This document shows positions 18,160 to 26,903 of a stretch of DNA of 37,638 bases, piece by piece. Numbering within the stretch: position 1 is the first letter of the stretch; every line of letters starts with the position of its first letter. The stretch comes from Gammaproteobacteria bacterium (GTDB lineage Bacteria > Pseudomonadota > Gammaproteobacteria > Pseudomonadales > Pseudohongiellaceae), in the NCBI GenBank assembly GCA_002730035.1, contig PBYU01000058.1, positions 5,139 to 42,776 on the forward strand, in the 5' to 3' direction. Under the pieces are notes generated by a model, which was not told the DNA's origin, did not search any database, and saw nothing but the letters and a program-made list of their open reading frames with translations. The position numbers and the translations under genes are program-made.

Positions 18160-18729
18160 ATGGGTGAGCTTAGCCTTGAGCAGATCTCCGCCGTCAGTAA
18201 ACGCGCCCGCTGTCTGCACACCGAGCAGCAGGTCGAGGCAGCCCTGGATGCAATGGCTGCTGCCATAACCGAGCGGTTGCACGATAGCAACCCGGTGCTG
18301 TTATGCATTATGAATGGTGGCTTGATCGTGTGTGGCAAGTTGGCGACGCGGCTGAACTTCCCCCTACAGATGGACTACCTCCATGCCACACGCTATCGCG
18401 ATAAGACCGTGGGCGCCGATCTGCAATGGAAGAGTTACCCGGTGACGCCACTGGCCGGGAGGGTGGTGCTGATTGTCGATGATATTCTGGATGAGGGTGC
18501 GACGCTGGCAAGCATCGTCGAGTATTGCACCAAACAGGGTGCTAGCGAGGTATTAACCGCGGTGCTGGTCGAGAAGCAGCACGCGCGCAAGCTGTCAGAC
18601 TTGCAAGCCGATTTCGTCGGACTCGAAGTCGAGGATTTTTACTTCTATGGGTATGGAATGGACTACAAGGGTTATTTACGCAATGCTGCGGGAATTTTCG
18701 CGGTGGCTGAGCAGGATTACGAAAGTTGA
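18160..18729 (+). CDS. hpt: Hypoxanthine-guanine-type phosphoribosyltransferase
   Basis: The 189-residue type I phosphoribosyltransferase has the PRPP-binding signature VVLIVDDILDEGATL (about 102-116), an MNGG loop near 51-54 and a DFYFYGYGMDY stretch that would contact the purine base. Such enzymes salvage hypoxanthine or guanine to IMP or GMP with PRPP. The overall pattern fits the Pseudomonas/Xanthomonas hypoxanthine-guanine phosphoribosyltransferases, but exact purine preference is not readable. The ATG directly abuts the channel gene's TAA, so translation is likely coupled. It converges on the AddA-like gene, whose stop is 24 bases away. The gene symbol is by analogy. Confidence 0.85.
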   Translation: MGELSLEQISAVSKRARCLHTEQQVEAALDAMAAAITERLHDSNPVLLCIMNGGLIVCGKLATRLNFPLQMDYLHATRYRDKTVGADLQWKSYPVTPLAGRVVLIVDDILDEGATLASIVEYCTKQGASEVLTAVLVEKQHARKLSDLQADFVGLEVEDFYFYGYGMDYKGYLRNAAGIFAVAEQDYES

Positions 18730-18753
18730 CAACAGCAACGCCCGCCTGGCAGG

Positions 18754-21700
18754 CTAGTCAGCGGCTATCTCGACCAGTTCACCGATGCTGGTCAATAACA
18801 GCGCTGTTTTGATTCCCGCGTTGGATTCGGCGGCGAACAGCTTACGATATCTACACAGCTGTGCACTGTGCAGATCTGTCTGCCTGTCCTTGAACTGCTG
18901 CTGTGATAGCGCGGCTGGTTTTAGCGCCGACTTGTAATCGATTATCCAGCGATAACCCTGCTTATCGATAAAGCTGCGATCCAGGATGTGGTTATTCAGT
19001 CGGCCTGCGGAGAGAGTCTGCATGGCCAGTTCTGTTGAGCTTTGGCTGTGTGCATTATCGAAAACCCACTGCAGATCCGTATTCGAGGTCGTCGTAAGCA
19101 CTGATGCCTCGATGAAGACCAGCGCCTGCTCTATGGCATCGTCTTCGAATCCGCAAGCCAGCAAATCACGCCGCCATCGCTGTTTCTGCTTGCTCAGCAT
19201 CTTGCTGTCAAGTAGTGCCTTGTTTGTTACATAGCGCTGTAGCACCTCGTGAATGATATTGCCCACCTGAGCTTGCAAGGCGGGTTCGCCTCCAACTGGG
19301 GAATCCTGCTCTGCGTCAGAGGCAGGCTCGGAGGTCTCCTGAGCTACCAGGTTCGGTTCGACAGCAGCAGGTAAGTTGGCATGGGGCAATCGGAACAGTG
19401 AGGTAGGTTGCTGCAAGTCATCGATTAGCGATTGCCCGCTGCTCACTGCCGTTTGTGTAGCAACAGTTTCTATTAGTTCCTGCTGCTGCAACGCGCCCCA
19501 GATTGTAGCGAGCAGGGTACGAGACTCGGGTTCGGCCATTACATCGTCGCGCATCTCCAGCGCCGCCGACAGATGCACACTCTTGATAGCTCTGGTGACA
19601 CCAATGTACATAAGCCTGGTGTTTTCGAGTTTTGCCTTAACCGATTTTTCAAACCGTAACAGTTCATACATGGGATTACTCGACTCCCCTGCGCCAGCCA
19701 GAGCCGCCAGAAACAGTTTGCGTTGACCCTCAACGTTGAGTCGTTCATGCCAGAGTAATAATTTGCGGTCTTCCACACGGGGGCGCCTGTCCAGTCCTGG
19801 CAAGAAGACGTGATCGAATTCCAGACCCTTGGATTTGTGGATAGTCATAATCTGCACCGGATTGTCATCCCCCGGTTCCGGGCTATCACTGATGAAAGTT
19901 TTCTCCACTTGCTCTTCGAACTTATCCATATCGATAAGCTCTCCTGAGAATTCCAGCTGATACACCAGGTCGAAGAAGCGTTCAACACTATCGGCCTCGA
20001 ATGCAGACTTGAGTAGCTGCTCGCCTCCCAGCCGTACAAAAGCCTGTCGCAGTAGCCGGTTAAGCGGCACACGATCGCGATTTATAACGGCTTGCTCGAG
20101 TACGCTCGCCAGCAACTCGATTCTATGGGCCGAGTCGGCAGTCAGCGATTCTTTAGTCGCCGGGTCCAACAGGGTCTGCAGGATGCTCTGCTCCCGATGC
20201 AAATTGGCCAGCTGCAATAAATCTGCCATCGGAATGCCGCTCCAGGGAGCTCGCAGCAGGGCTAGCCAGGCAAGCCGGTCGGCCTGATTGGAGATGGCCC
20301 GGGTGAGGCTGGTCAGGTCGGAGATAATAGTCAGGTTGTCCAGCCTATCGATTTCCGTTGCGAGCCAGGTGATATTCGCCGCCCGTAGAGCCGGCAGTAT
20401 ATGCAGCAAATGTGAACGACTGCGCACCAGTATGGCGATGCGCTCGCGGCTTTTATCACTCCCGTTTGATTCACTCCCACCAACCCGTTGGCGAAGTCGG
20501 ATTATCTCATTCGCCATATGGCGTGCCTCGGCATCGTAGGCTGTTGACCTGTCGCCGCTCTCATAGGTATAGCAGCGCGCCGTGACGGCGGGCTCAATGT
20601 CCTGCGGGTGGACTGCGGTGGAATGTGAATACTGTACAGCGCCTAGGGAACTATCATTCACAGGTGGAAAGGAGAGGGCGAAGACCCGGTTCACCCAGTC
20701 GACAATGCCGCCATCCGATCTGAAATTCGCCTGCAGGTCTATCGGCGTGACGGGCAAATGTTGAATGCCGTTTTCTCGCAAGGCAATGAAGAGTCCGACG
20801 TTGGCGTTGCGGAAGCTGTAACAGGATTGCATCGCATCTCCCACTACGAAAAATGTGCGCCCGTCTCCCGCTTCCCAACCGGCTGTGAGTTTATTCAGCA
20901 GCGCCAGTTGCGTGGATGACGTGTCCTGAAATTCGTCCACCAGTAGATGGCTAATCCTGTAGTCAAGCACCAGTGCAAGCTCGGTTGGATTGTCCTCCTC
21001 ACCGAGCGCCTTGAGTGCGGCGTGGGTAACCTGGGCGTGATCGACTGTGTTGTGCGCGGCGAAACTCACTTGTAGCTGGGCAACCAGGGTTGGCAGCAGC
21101 GCGGTAAGGTCTCTTAAAAAATTAAAACTGAAATCTTCTTTGTCCAGGACCGGTAGCAATCGCAGGTAATGCAGGTTCTCAAGCAATTCCGCATGTTGTA
21201 CAGCGGCCAGTTCAGCCAGTAGTTCGTGCATGGCATTCTTCTTGGTAGTCAATAGCTCTCGGTGCTCCTTGTCACTGGACGGAGCGGGGAAGCCCTCATT
21301 TTTTGTGACTTTGTTACGCCAGGCAGGAGTTGTGCGACTGGCGGTGAGCAATAAATTGGCAAGCGCCTGCCAGGTGGGCAGGTCTGCCGCAGTCGTGCCA
21401 GGCAACTGCATGAGTCCGAAGCAGTTATCGATGCTCGAGGCAGAGTCGCTGTCGAGCAGGTTGGCTGTGGCGAAGCTAGCCAATTCCACCAGCGGTTCTT
21501 CATAGGGTTCGATCAGCGTGCGCACAATTTGCAAGTGCTCTTCGATCAATTCCTGAAAATTCTGCATCAGGTACTCGAAGGCAGCATCCGGCGAGCTGGC
21601 GGTATCGACGATCGCCTCGATCCACTGGTCGCGTTGCTTGAGTAATTCGACCAGTAGTTTTTCGACCTTCGGGATATTGTTATCCAGGTGCAGTAGCAGC

Positions 21701-22227
21701 TTCCCCAGCGGCTCGGAAATAGGCAGATCCTTACCGAGTAATTGCAGGAAATCATCGATGGCCTGCTGGTAACATTCTTCAGGCCCGTCACTTACCGTCA
21801 GTGCTCCACCGAGGTTGGACAGTACGGGCAAATTACTGGCGAGAAAGTGACAAAAACTATCGATGGTTTGAATGCGTAAGCGATGTGGTGATTCGATGAG
21901 GTGCCAGGCCTGCTTTTCGTTGCGCTCCAACACAGCTTTGGCAGCGCCGTAACGATCTTCCTCCAGTTGTGATTTAAATGTGGCGCTGCTGTCTCTGTTG
22001 GCCGCCCAGGTGAGCGTGCTCAATATTCTGTTGGACATCTCACTGGCGGCCTTGCGCGTGAAGGTTATGGCCAATACCTCCTCGGGCATCTCGCACACTG
22101 TCAACAAGCGGAGAAACCGCAGACTCAATAGTTCAGTCTTGCCGGAACCGGCAGGAGCCTGGACGGCAAAAGAGCCAGTAATATCCTGTGCCTGTTCACG
22201 GGCGGCTGTGTCGATAATCGATGTCAC
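18754..22227 (-). CDS. UvrD/Rep-type helicase-nuclease, AddA-like
   Basis: This 1157-residue protein combines a superfamily 1A helicase with a C-terminal RecB-type nuclease. Walker A APAGSGKT lies at 24-31, motif II VDEFQDT at Asp431-Glu432, motif III is GDAMQSCYSFRNAN, and motif VI RLMYIGVTRA. The nuclease shows GNIIHEVLQRY, IDYKSA (Asp1097, Lys1099) and QLCRY. The layout is that of AddA, which with AddB resects double-strand DNA ends for RecA loading, replacing RecBCD. It starts with GTG and overlaps the upstream AddB-like gene by GTGA (22224-22227), so the two are very likely translated together. Functional equivalence to AddA is inferred, not shown. Confidence 0.92.
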   Translation of the reverse strand: MTSIIDTAAREQAQDITGSFAVQAPAGSGKTELLSLRFLRLLTVCEMPEEVLAITFTRKAASEMSNRILSTLTWAANRDSSATFKSQLEEDRYGAAKAVLERNEKQAWHLIESPHRLRIQTIDSFCHFLASNLPVLSNLGGALTVSDGPEECYQQAIDDFLQLLGKDLPISEPLGKLLLHLDNNIPKVEKLLVELLKQRDQWIEAIVDTASSPDAAFEYLMQNFQELIEEHLQIVRTLIEPYEEPLVELASFATANLLDSDSASSIDNCFGLMQLPGTTAADLPTWQALANLLLTASRTTPAWRNKVTKNEGFPAPSSDKEHRELLTTKKNAMHELLAELAAVQHAELLENLHYLRLLPVLDKEDFSFNFLRDLTALLPTLVAQLQVSFAAHNTVDHAQVTHAALKALGEEDNPTELALVLDYRISHLLVDEFQDTSSTQLALLNKLTAGWEAGDGRTFFVVGDAMQSCYSFRNANVGLFIALRENGIQHLPVTPIDLQANFRSDGGIVDWVNRVFALSFPPVNDSSLGAVQYSHSTAVHPQDIEPAVTARCYTYESGDRSTAYDAEARHMANEIIRLRQRVGGSESNGSDKSRERIAILVRSRSHLLHILPALRAANITWLATEIDRLDNLTIISDLTSLTRAISNQADRLAWLALLRAPWSGIPMADLLQLANLHREQSILQTLLDPATKESLTADSAHRIELLASVLEQAVINRDRVPLNRLLRQAFVRLGGEQLLKSAFEADSVERFFDLVYQLEFSGELIDMDKFEEQVEKTFISDSPEPGDDNPVQIMTIHKSKGLEFDHVFLPGLDRRPRVEDRKLLLWHERLNVEGQRKLFLAALAGAGESSNPMYELLRFEKSVKAKLENTRLMYIGVTRAIKSVHLSAALEMRDDVMAEPESRTLLATIWGALQQQELIETVATQTAVSSGQSLIDDLQQPTSLFRLPHANLPAAVEPNLVAQETSEPASDAEQDSPVGGEPALQAQVGNIIHEVLQRYVTNKALLDSKMLSKQKQRWRRDLLACGFEDDAIEQALVFIEASVLTTTSNTDLQWVFDNAHSQSSTELAMQTLSAGRLNNHILDRSFIDKQGYRWIIDYKSALKPAALSQQQFKDRQTDLHSAQLCRYRKLFAAESNAGIKTALLLTSIGELVEIAAD

Positions 22228-24971
22228 GTCAACTCCTCGTCACGTCGATCGCGCATTGACAGGCGCTCATTGATGCGGCACAGGGCAGGCAACTCACAAT
22301 ACTGACAGGTTTGACTGCCGCGAGTCGGGGCGACCGCTAGCAGACCCTGTTCGAATTCCTCGGCCAGCGCGAATACGATGTGCTCCCAGCGTTCCTGCAG
22401 TTCTGACCAGCTTCCGTTAAACGAGCGCGTTTTCGCGAGCAGCTTAAGCCCGGGATGAATCAGCTCGTTGTCGGTGGGTCCGAACAGGCTCACACCGTCG
22501 ATATTGACCTGATAGATAAGCGTGGCGATGACGTTGTCAGAGGCGGCGCTCAAGGCGAGCTGGTACAGCGGTAGCTGCAAATCATCGGGTCTGTCATCGA
22601 ACCAGCGGTAGTTGAATTTCTTACCCGACTTGTAATCGATCAAGGCTAGAGAACCGTCGCCCAATTGATCGATGCGATCGATACGGAACTTCAGTGCCAG
22701 TCTGGAGTGACTCCAGCTCAGGGATTGTTCGGTGGCCGAAACGGTGAATTCGGGTCGATCCGTTTCATAATCGAGAAAGCCCTCGAGTAGTGTGGACAGT
22801 CTCTGTCGCTCCAGCGCGGCGAAGGCTGGCGTCATGATGTCCGGCAACTGGTCACGCAATTGAGAGATGGCGGGTTCGATGCTTGTGGCGATAATCTGCC
22901 GGCGTTCATCCGCAGGACACTGCTGAATTTTCTCGAGTGTATCCAACTCCTCGCTTAATCTGTCCAGCGCCAGATGCAGAGCGCTGCCGCGCACCATGGG
23001 ATTGAGCCCCTGTTGGATTGCCGGTAATTGCTCGGCGCCAAGCCGGTAGCGGGCAAATGCCCGGAACGGGCAGTTCGACTGATTACTCAGCAAGCCGGTA
23101 CCCCCTGCGTCGATGTCAGCTTCCAGCGGCAGCCAGAGCGGCTCCTGCAGCTGCTCCAGCGTCACGGCGCGCTCGCCTTGCAAGCTTGCTGCGGAATCCG
23201 AGTGGCCAGGCCATGGGGTGGTTGTCAGCTTGTCGATGAGGGGGCTGCAGCTGAGCTGCAAATCATCCTCGTATTCATGGTGGCTGATGATGAGGTGAGC
23301 GGTTTGTCTGGATAGCCTGGTGAGTTGCGCCTTACACATTTGCAGCTGCGTTTCGCTCGAGCTGCCCGGCATGGCTAACCGCTGCTGTATGGAGCGCGGC
23401 AGGAACAGCGCCGGGTTCACAGGCGAAGGCAGGCTGTTGTTGTCGGTGGCCAGCAGCCATACCGTGTCGAAATCAAAATCCTGGGCTTCTTCCAGGCTCA
23501 TGAGCGAAATGTTTAGATTGCTGTCGAAGGGTTGACGGCGGGGAATCTGCTTGAGCAACAATTTCAGGATTCGCAGCGCGCTACCGAAACCGACCTTGCC
23601 GTGGATCGCCGAGGTAGCGGCGAGTTGATCGAGTGCTTGCTCCCATTGCACCCCGTCTCTGAGCTCGGCCGTAGAACTGGTAGTGCCGGGCCAACCGAAT
23701 ACTGTTAATTGTTGTTTAAACAGATTGATCCAGGCCTGCAGCATCTGATGAGAGGGGCATCGGCGCGCCAACTCGGTAAACTGCAACAGCTGATCAGCTA
23801 GCCCGGGACAGTGATAATTACTGCTGTCCCGGTTCATGATGGTTCGCAGACTGCTCAAGCGAGTCGTGCTGGCGAGCTTCCTGCGTAGCACCAATTGCAG
23901 CTTTATTCTCTGCTGCAATTCCTCCGCTGTGCCAGCGAGCTGCGCGGATTGCATGAGGTGACAAAACTTTTCCGTGTCGACTTGCCGATGATTCAGTTCG
24001 ATGAGCTTGACGGCCAACTCAACCCGTTTCGCATCGGCTAGAAGCTGGCTTCCCTGCAGTAGGTTAAATTGTGGGTTACTGTCGGGGGAAAAGTCGCAGT
24101 GGCTCATTTTCAAGCGTCTGTCGAACGCCTTCCTCAGGACAAATTCATGATTCTTGCCCTGGTCGATGATAATGCCAATGTGCTTTCCATCATCGAGCCT
24201 GGCCTGCTCCAGGCAATGGTCGACACAGGCACGGGCCTCTGTCTCCAGGTCGGGAAACTGGTAACGCCCGAACTTTCCTGGACTCGTCGAAGTCTGTGAA
24301 AAGAGTAGGTCCCCAGCTTCTGTCTTTGACTCGGCTCTCGAGAAACGTTGTACATCGATTCGCGTCGCCAGCGCGTCAAACAGCCGTTCATAAAGAGGAG
24401 GCGGTTCGGTGAAACTCACCAGCAACAGGGATTCAGGCAAGAGCGGCTCGAGATCATCGAGCCGGTCCAGCAACAGGGCGATTGCATCGGATAAGCCGAT
24501 GAGCTGGTTCGCTTTACAGTAGGCTCGATATTGTGCGCACCAAGTCAGAAAGGCACTGAAATCCTGTGCATGCTGTTGCTCGGCCAGTGCCGCGTCTTCG
24601 AACAGCAACCATTGGCTGCTCAGATGGTAGCTGCGTGCCACCGGGTTGGCAGTAAGCCCGGTATTGAGTAGTGGGTATTGCTCTGAGCTGGCATCTAATT
24701 GTTTGGTCCAGATGCATTGTTCACTGAATCTGTCCAACAGGCGTAACTGGTCAAACGGCTCGATGCCATTGGCCGCCGCAGCAGTCCACAGTTGCTGCAA
24801 CCAGATATCGATGGCGAAGACCGGTGGTCGTAACCAGGCTCTGCTGCCCCGTTGGTAATTTCCATACTCCTGCAGGATGACATTGACGCTGCGATTGTTG
24901 GGAGTGAGGACAGTCCGCTGTTGTTGCAGGGTGTTGAGGAAAGGCTCAATGTTAAAACGCGTTACGCTCAT
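22224..24971 (-). CDS. AddB-like PD-(D/E)XK nuclease with probable Fe-S cluster
   Basis: The 915-residue protein has a C-terminal RecB-type nuclease: IDYKSG with Asp779 and Lys781, then LQLPLYQLA. Cysteines lie at 634 (NCPFRAF) and at 889, 892 and 898 (CQYCELPALC), the spacing of the 4Fe-4S staple around AddB nuclease domains. The N-terminal part is a helicase-like fold without a P-loop: where AddB proteins of Firmicutes have GxxGxGKS, this one reads TVLTPNNRSVNVIL. This matches the ~900-residue AddB-related 'probable DNA repair protein' group seen in beta/gammaproteobacteria. It overlaps mnmH by ATGA and the AddA-like gene by GTGA, giving a three-gene coupled operon. Confidence 0.88.
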   Translation of the reverse strand: MSVTRFNIEPFLNTLQQQRTVLTPNNRSVNVILQEYGNYQRGSRAWLRPPVFAIDIWLQQLWTAAAANGIEPFDQLRLLDRFSEQCIWTKQLDASSEQYPLLNTGLTANPVARSYHLSSQWLLFEDAALAEQQHAQDFSAFLTWCAQYRAYCKANQLIGLSDAIALLLDRLDDLEPLLPESLLLVSFTEPPPLYERLFDALATRIDVQRFSRAESKTEAGDLLFSQTSTSPGKFGRYQFPDLETEARACVDHCLEQARLDDGKHIGIIIDQGKNHEFVLRKAFDRRLKMSHCDFSPDSNPQFNLLQGSQLLADAKRVELAVKLIELNHRQVDTEKFCHLMQSAQLAGTAEELQQRIKLQLVLRRKLASTTRLSSLRTIMNRDSSNYHCPGLADQLLQFTELARRCPSHQMLQAWINLFKQQLTVFGWPGTTSSTAELRDGVQWEQALDQLAATSAIHGKVGFGSALRILKLLLKQIPRRQPFDSNLNISLMSLEEAQDFDFDTVWLLATDNNSLPSPVNPALFLPRSIQQRLAMPGSSSETQLQMCKAQLTRLSRQTAHLIISHHEYEDDLQLSCSPLIDKLTTTPWPGHSDSAASLQGERAVTLEQLQEPLWLPLEADIDAGGTGLLSNQSNCPFRAFARYRLGAEQLPAIQQGLNPMVRGSALHLALDRLSEELDTLEKIQQCPADERRQIIATSIEPAISQLRDQLPDIMTPAFAALERQRLSTLLEGFLDYETDRPEFTVSATEQSLSWSHSRLALKFRIDRIDQLGDGSLALIDYKSGKKFNYRWFDDRPDDLQLPLYQLALSAASDNVIATLIYQVNIDGVSLFGPTDNELIHPGLKLLAKTRSFNGSWSELQERWEHIVFALAEEFEQGLLAVAPTRGSQTCQYCELPALCRINERLSMRDRRDEELT

Positions 24972-26080
24972 GGAACGTCGCTGCTGTCGTTGATCCTGGC
25001 TGCCCAGGCCAGGAATTCATCGCTGTCGCCCCTGAACACCACGTGATGGTTTTTCTTACTCAGCTGATAGTCGTACATCGGATCGTAATAGCTTTCGAGC
25101 AGGTGGCGAATCCAGTTTCGGTGTAGCGAGTTGGCGCTTTCCTCATCTGTCGCTGCGAGCGCGTCGTTCATAATTTTGCGTAGTTGTGCGGTGTTTTCCC
25201 CGCCGAGTCTGCGTTGGATTCTGTCCAGACTAGCGAGCAACGAGTCGGCGAAAAGTTCTTCGGCGTGTTCCGGACTGCATTGGCGATAGTCCTGGTAATT
25301 GGAGATGATGTAATCATGCAGGATGGTCTCGACTCTGACTTCCACAGATTGCTCAATCACCGCCAGGGGTGAATCGCCCATGGCTACATGTAAGTTCTTG
25401 GGTATGGATAGCGAACCGATGCTGCGACTCTCGTCCTCGAGGAATAGCTTTTTCAAGTTCTTAAAGCATAGTTTCAAAAAATCGATTGCCAAAGAATTTT
25501 CGAAATTTATCTGGCTGGGTTGAGCGCGGCTGCGTCTGCCAAACGCGGAGCCACGATGGTGGGCGCAACCCTCCAGATCGACACTGTTATGCAATTGATT
25601 GATCAGATGGGTCTTGCCGCTGCCGGTCTTACCGGCGACGATGATGAAGTCACTGCTGTTCGCCACTTCCTCCAGCGTATCCAGCAGGAAACGTCGCAGA
25701 GCCTTGTAGCCTCCTTCTATACGGGCAATCCTATTGCCGTTTTCGGTCAGCCATTGCTGCGAGATCTCGGAGCGTAGCCCACCGCGAAAACAGTACAGCA
25801 GGGCGTGGGGATTAATCCTGAGAAACGACTGCCACTGGGTTAAACGGGCCAGCTTCTCCTCAGCGTTGATTAGCTGCTCTCCGGTGGCAATCGCGGCTTG
25901 CTGACCCGACTGCTTGTACTTAATACCGACGGCCTCACGTTGCTCATCATTCAACAACGGCAGATTTATTGCGTTCGGGAAGGCTCCGTGCTTAAACTCA
26001 CCCGGGGCGCGCACGTCCAGTAAGGGGTGGTCTTTAATGAACAGTTCGGCAAATCCGGATTGCTTAATGAGTGCTGGCAT
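24968..26080 (-). CDS. mnmH: tRNA 2-selenouridine synthase
   Basis: The 370-residue protein (also called SelU or YbbB) converts 2-thiouridine at the wobble position of tRNAs for Lys, Glu and Gln to 2-selenouridine via a geranylated intermediate, using selenophosphate. The N-terminal rhodanese domain has the catalytic cysteine in YCFRGGLRS at Cys97, the same position as in E. coli. A P-loop AGKTGSGKT lies at 149-157. The enzyme implies that the cell also has SelD (selenophosphate synthetase) elsewhere. It is the first gene of an operon with the AddB- and AddA-like repair genes, joined by an ATGA overlap. It is divergent from the DUF1285 gene, with 74 bases between starts. Confidence 0.94.
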   Translation of the reverse strand: MPALIKQSGFAELFIKDHPLLDVRAPGEFKHGAFPNAINLPLLNDEQREAVGIKYKQSGQQAAIATGEQLINAEEKLARLTQWQSFLRINPHALLYCFRGGLRSEISQQWLTENGNRIARIEGGYKALRRFLLDTLEEVANSSDFIIVAGKTGSGKTHLINQLHNSVDLEGCAHHRGSAFGRRSRAQPSQINFENSLAIDFLKLCFKNLKKLFLEDESRSIGSLSIPKNLHVAMGDSPLAVIEQSVEVRVETILHDYIISNYQDYRQCSPEHAEELFADSLLASLDRIQRRLGGENTAQLRKIMNDALAATDEESANSLHRNWIRHLLESYYDPMYDYQLSKKNHHVVFRGDSDEFLAWAARINDSSDVP

Positions 26081-26154
26081 AGTTGCATTTCAATTGCGTG
26101 GCGCAAGTGTAACATTGGGTGTGGTAACTCCCTATCGCCCCACTGGCAACAACG

Positions 26155-26766
26155 ATGGCTGCCACAAAAGGAGGTGATCGCATCACAAAATCTAAATCGA
26201 GTTCCGGCTTGGATCCATTCCAGCTAGTCTCGCAATTCAAGCAGCGAGGGCCTGCACCGGTACACCTGTGGGATCCGCCTTACTGCGGTGAGATGGACAT
26301 GTTGATCGCCCGGGATGGCAGCTGGATTCACGAGGGCAGACCCATAAAGCGCCAGGCCATGGTGAAGCTGTTCGCTTCGATTCTCAGGCTTGACGAAGAC
26401 CAGCATTACTACCTGGTCACTCCGGTCGAGAAAGTGCGTATCAGAGTTGAGGATTGCCCCTTTGTGGCTATCGCCATGGAAGTCGATGGAAGTGGCGAAG
26501 AACAGATCATCAGATTTACAACCAACACCGGCGATTCTGTCATCGTTGACGCCGCCCACCCGATCCAGATAGAGACTGAGCCGGGAGGAGAAACTCCGCA
26601 CCCGATGGTGCCTGTGCGCCACGGTCTCAATGCACTGATAAACCGAGCCGTGTTCTACCGACTCGTCGATCTTGGGGTGGAGCGAAGCACCGATAATGGT
26701 GAGGTACTGGGCGTGTGGAGCAGCCACTGCTTCTTCGAATTAGGCTCGCAGCATAGCTCGACATGA
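26155..26766 (+). CDS. DUF1285 domain-containing protein
   Basis: The product (203 residues from the ATG at 26155) matches DUF1285: PVHLWDPPYCGEMDMLIARDGSWIHEGRPIKR, then VTPVEKVRIRVEDCPF, VDAAHPI, and VRHGLNALINRAVFYRLVDLG. The family has a small beta-rich fold and unknown function; no signal peptide or membrane segment is present. The start is unusual. No SD precedes the ATG, but an almost full-length Shine-Dalgarno (AAAGGAGGTGATC, ending at 26179) lies inside the frame, and seven bases after its GGAGG comes an in-frame ATC codon (26182). Translation from that ATC would give MTKSKSSSGLDPF and 194 residues. Coordinates given are those of the canonical ATG. Confidence 0.85.
   Translation: MAATKGGDRITKSKSSSGLDPFQLVSQFKQRGPAPVHLWDPPYCGEMDMLIARDGSWIHEGRPIKRQAMVKLFASILRLDEDQHYYLVTPVEKVRIRVEDCPFVAIAMEVDGSGEEQIIRFTTNTGDSVIVDAAHPIQIETEPGGETPHPMVPVRHGLNALINRAVFYRLVDLGVERSTDNGEVLGVWSSHCFFELGSQHSST
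26166..26179 (+). promoter_or_regulatory. Near-complete Shine-Dalgarno inside the DUF1285 frame
   Basis: AAGGAGGTGATC is complementary over 12 bases to the 3' end of bacterial 16S rRNA (its CACCUCCUU core and flanks). Only ATC (26182), in frame with DUF1285, sits at ideal spacing; no ATG or TTG does, and the GTG inside the SD opens only a short, out-of-frame run. Confidence 0.6.
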
Positions 26767-26787
26767 GGCGCTACTCAGTTGACCTGA

Positions 26788-26822
26788 ATGGGCAAAAACG
26801 GCATTATTAGCCGCCCTTTTTG
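26788..26822 (+). terminator. Possible terminator after the DUF1285 gene
   Basis: CGGC/GCCG pair around a 7-base loop, with outer GGG/CCC pairing after a 6-base bulge on the 5' side, followed by TTTTT. It begins about 22 bases after the stop codon. The bulge makes it a weak call. Confidence 0.35.
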
Positions 26823-26903
26823 GACCGCTCAGGGTAGCTTCTCTGCGGCCAGAGCGAAAAAGAGAGATAAATAGACTCTGCAAGTAAATACACTGGAGAA
26901 TCC

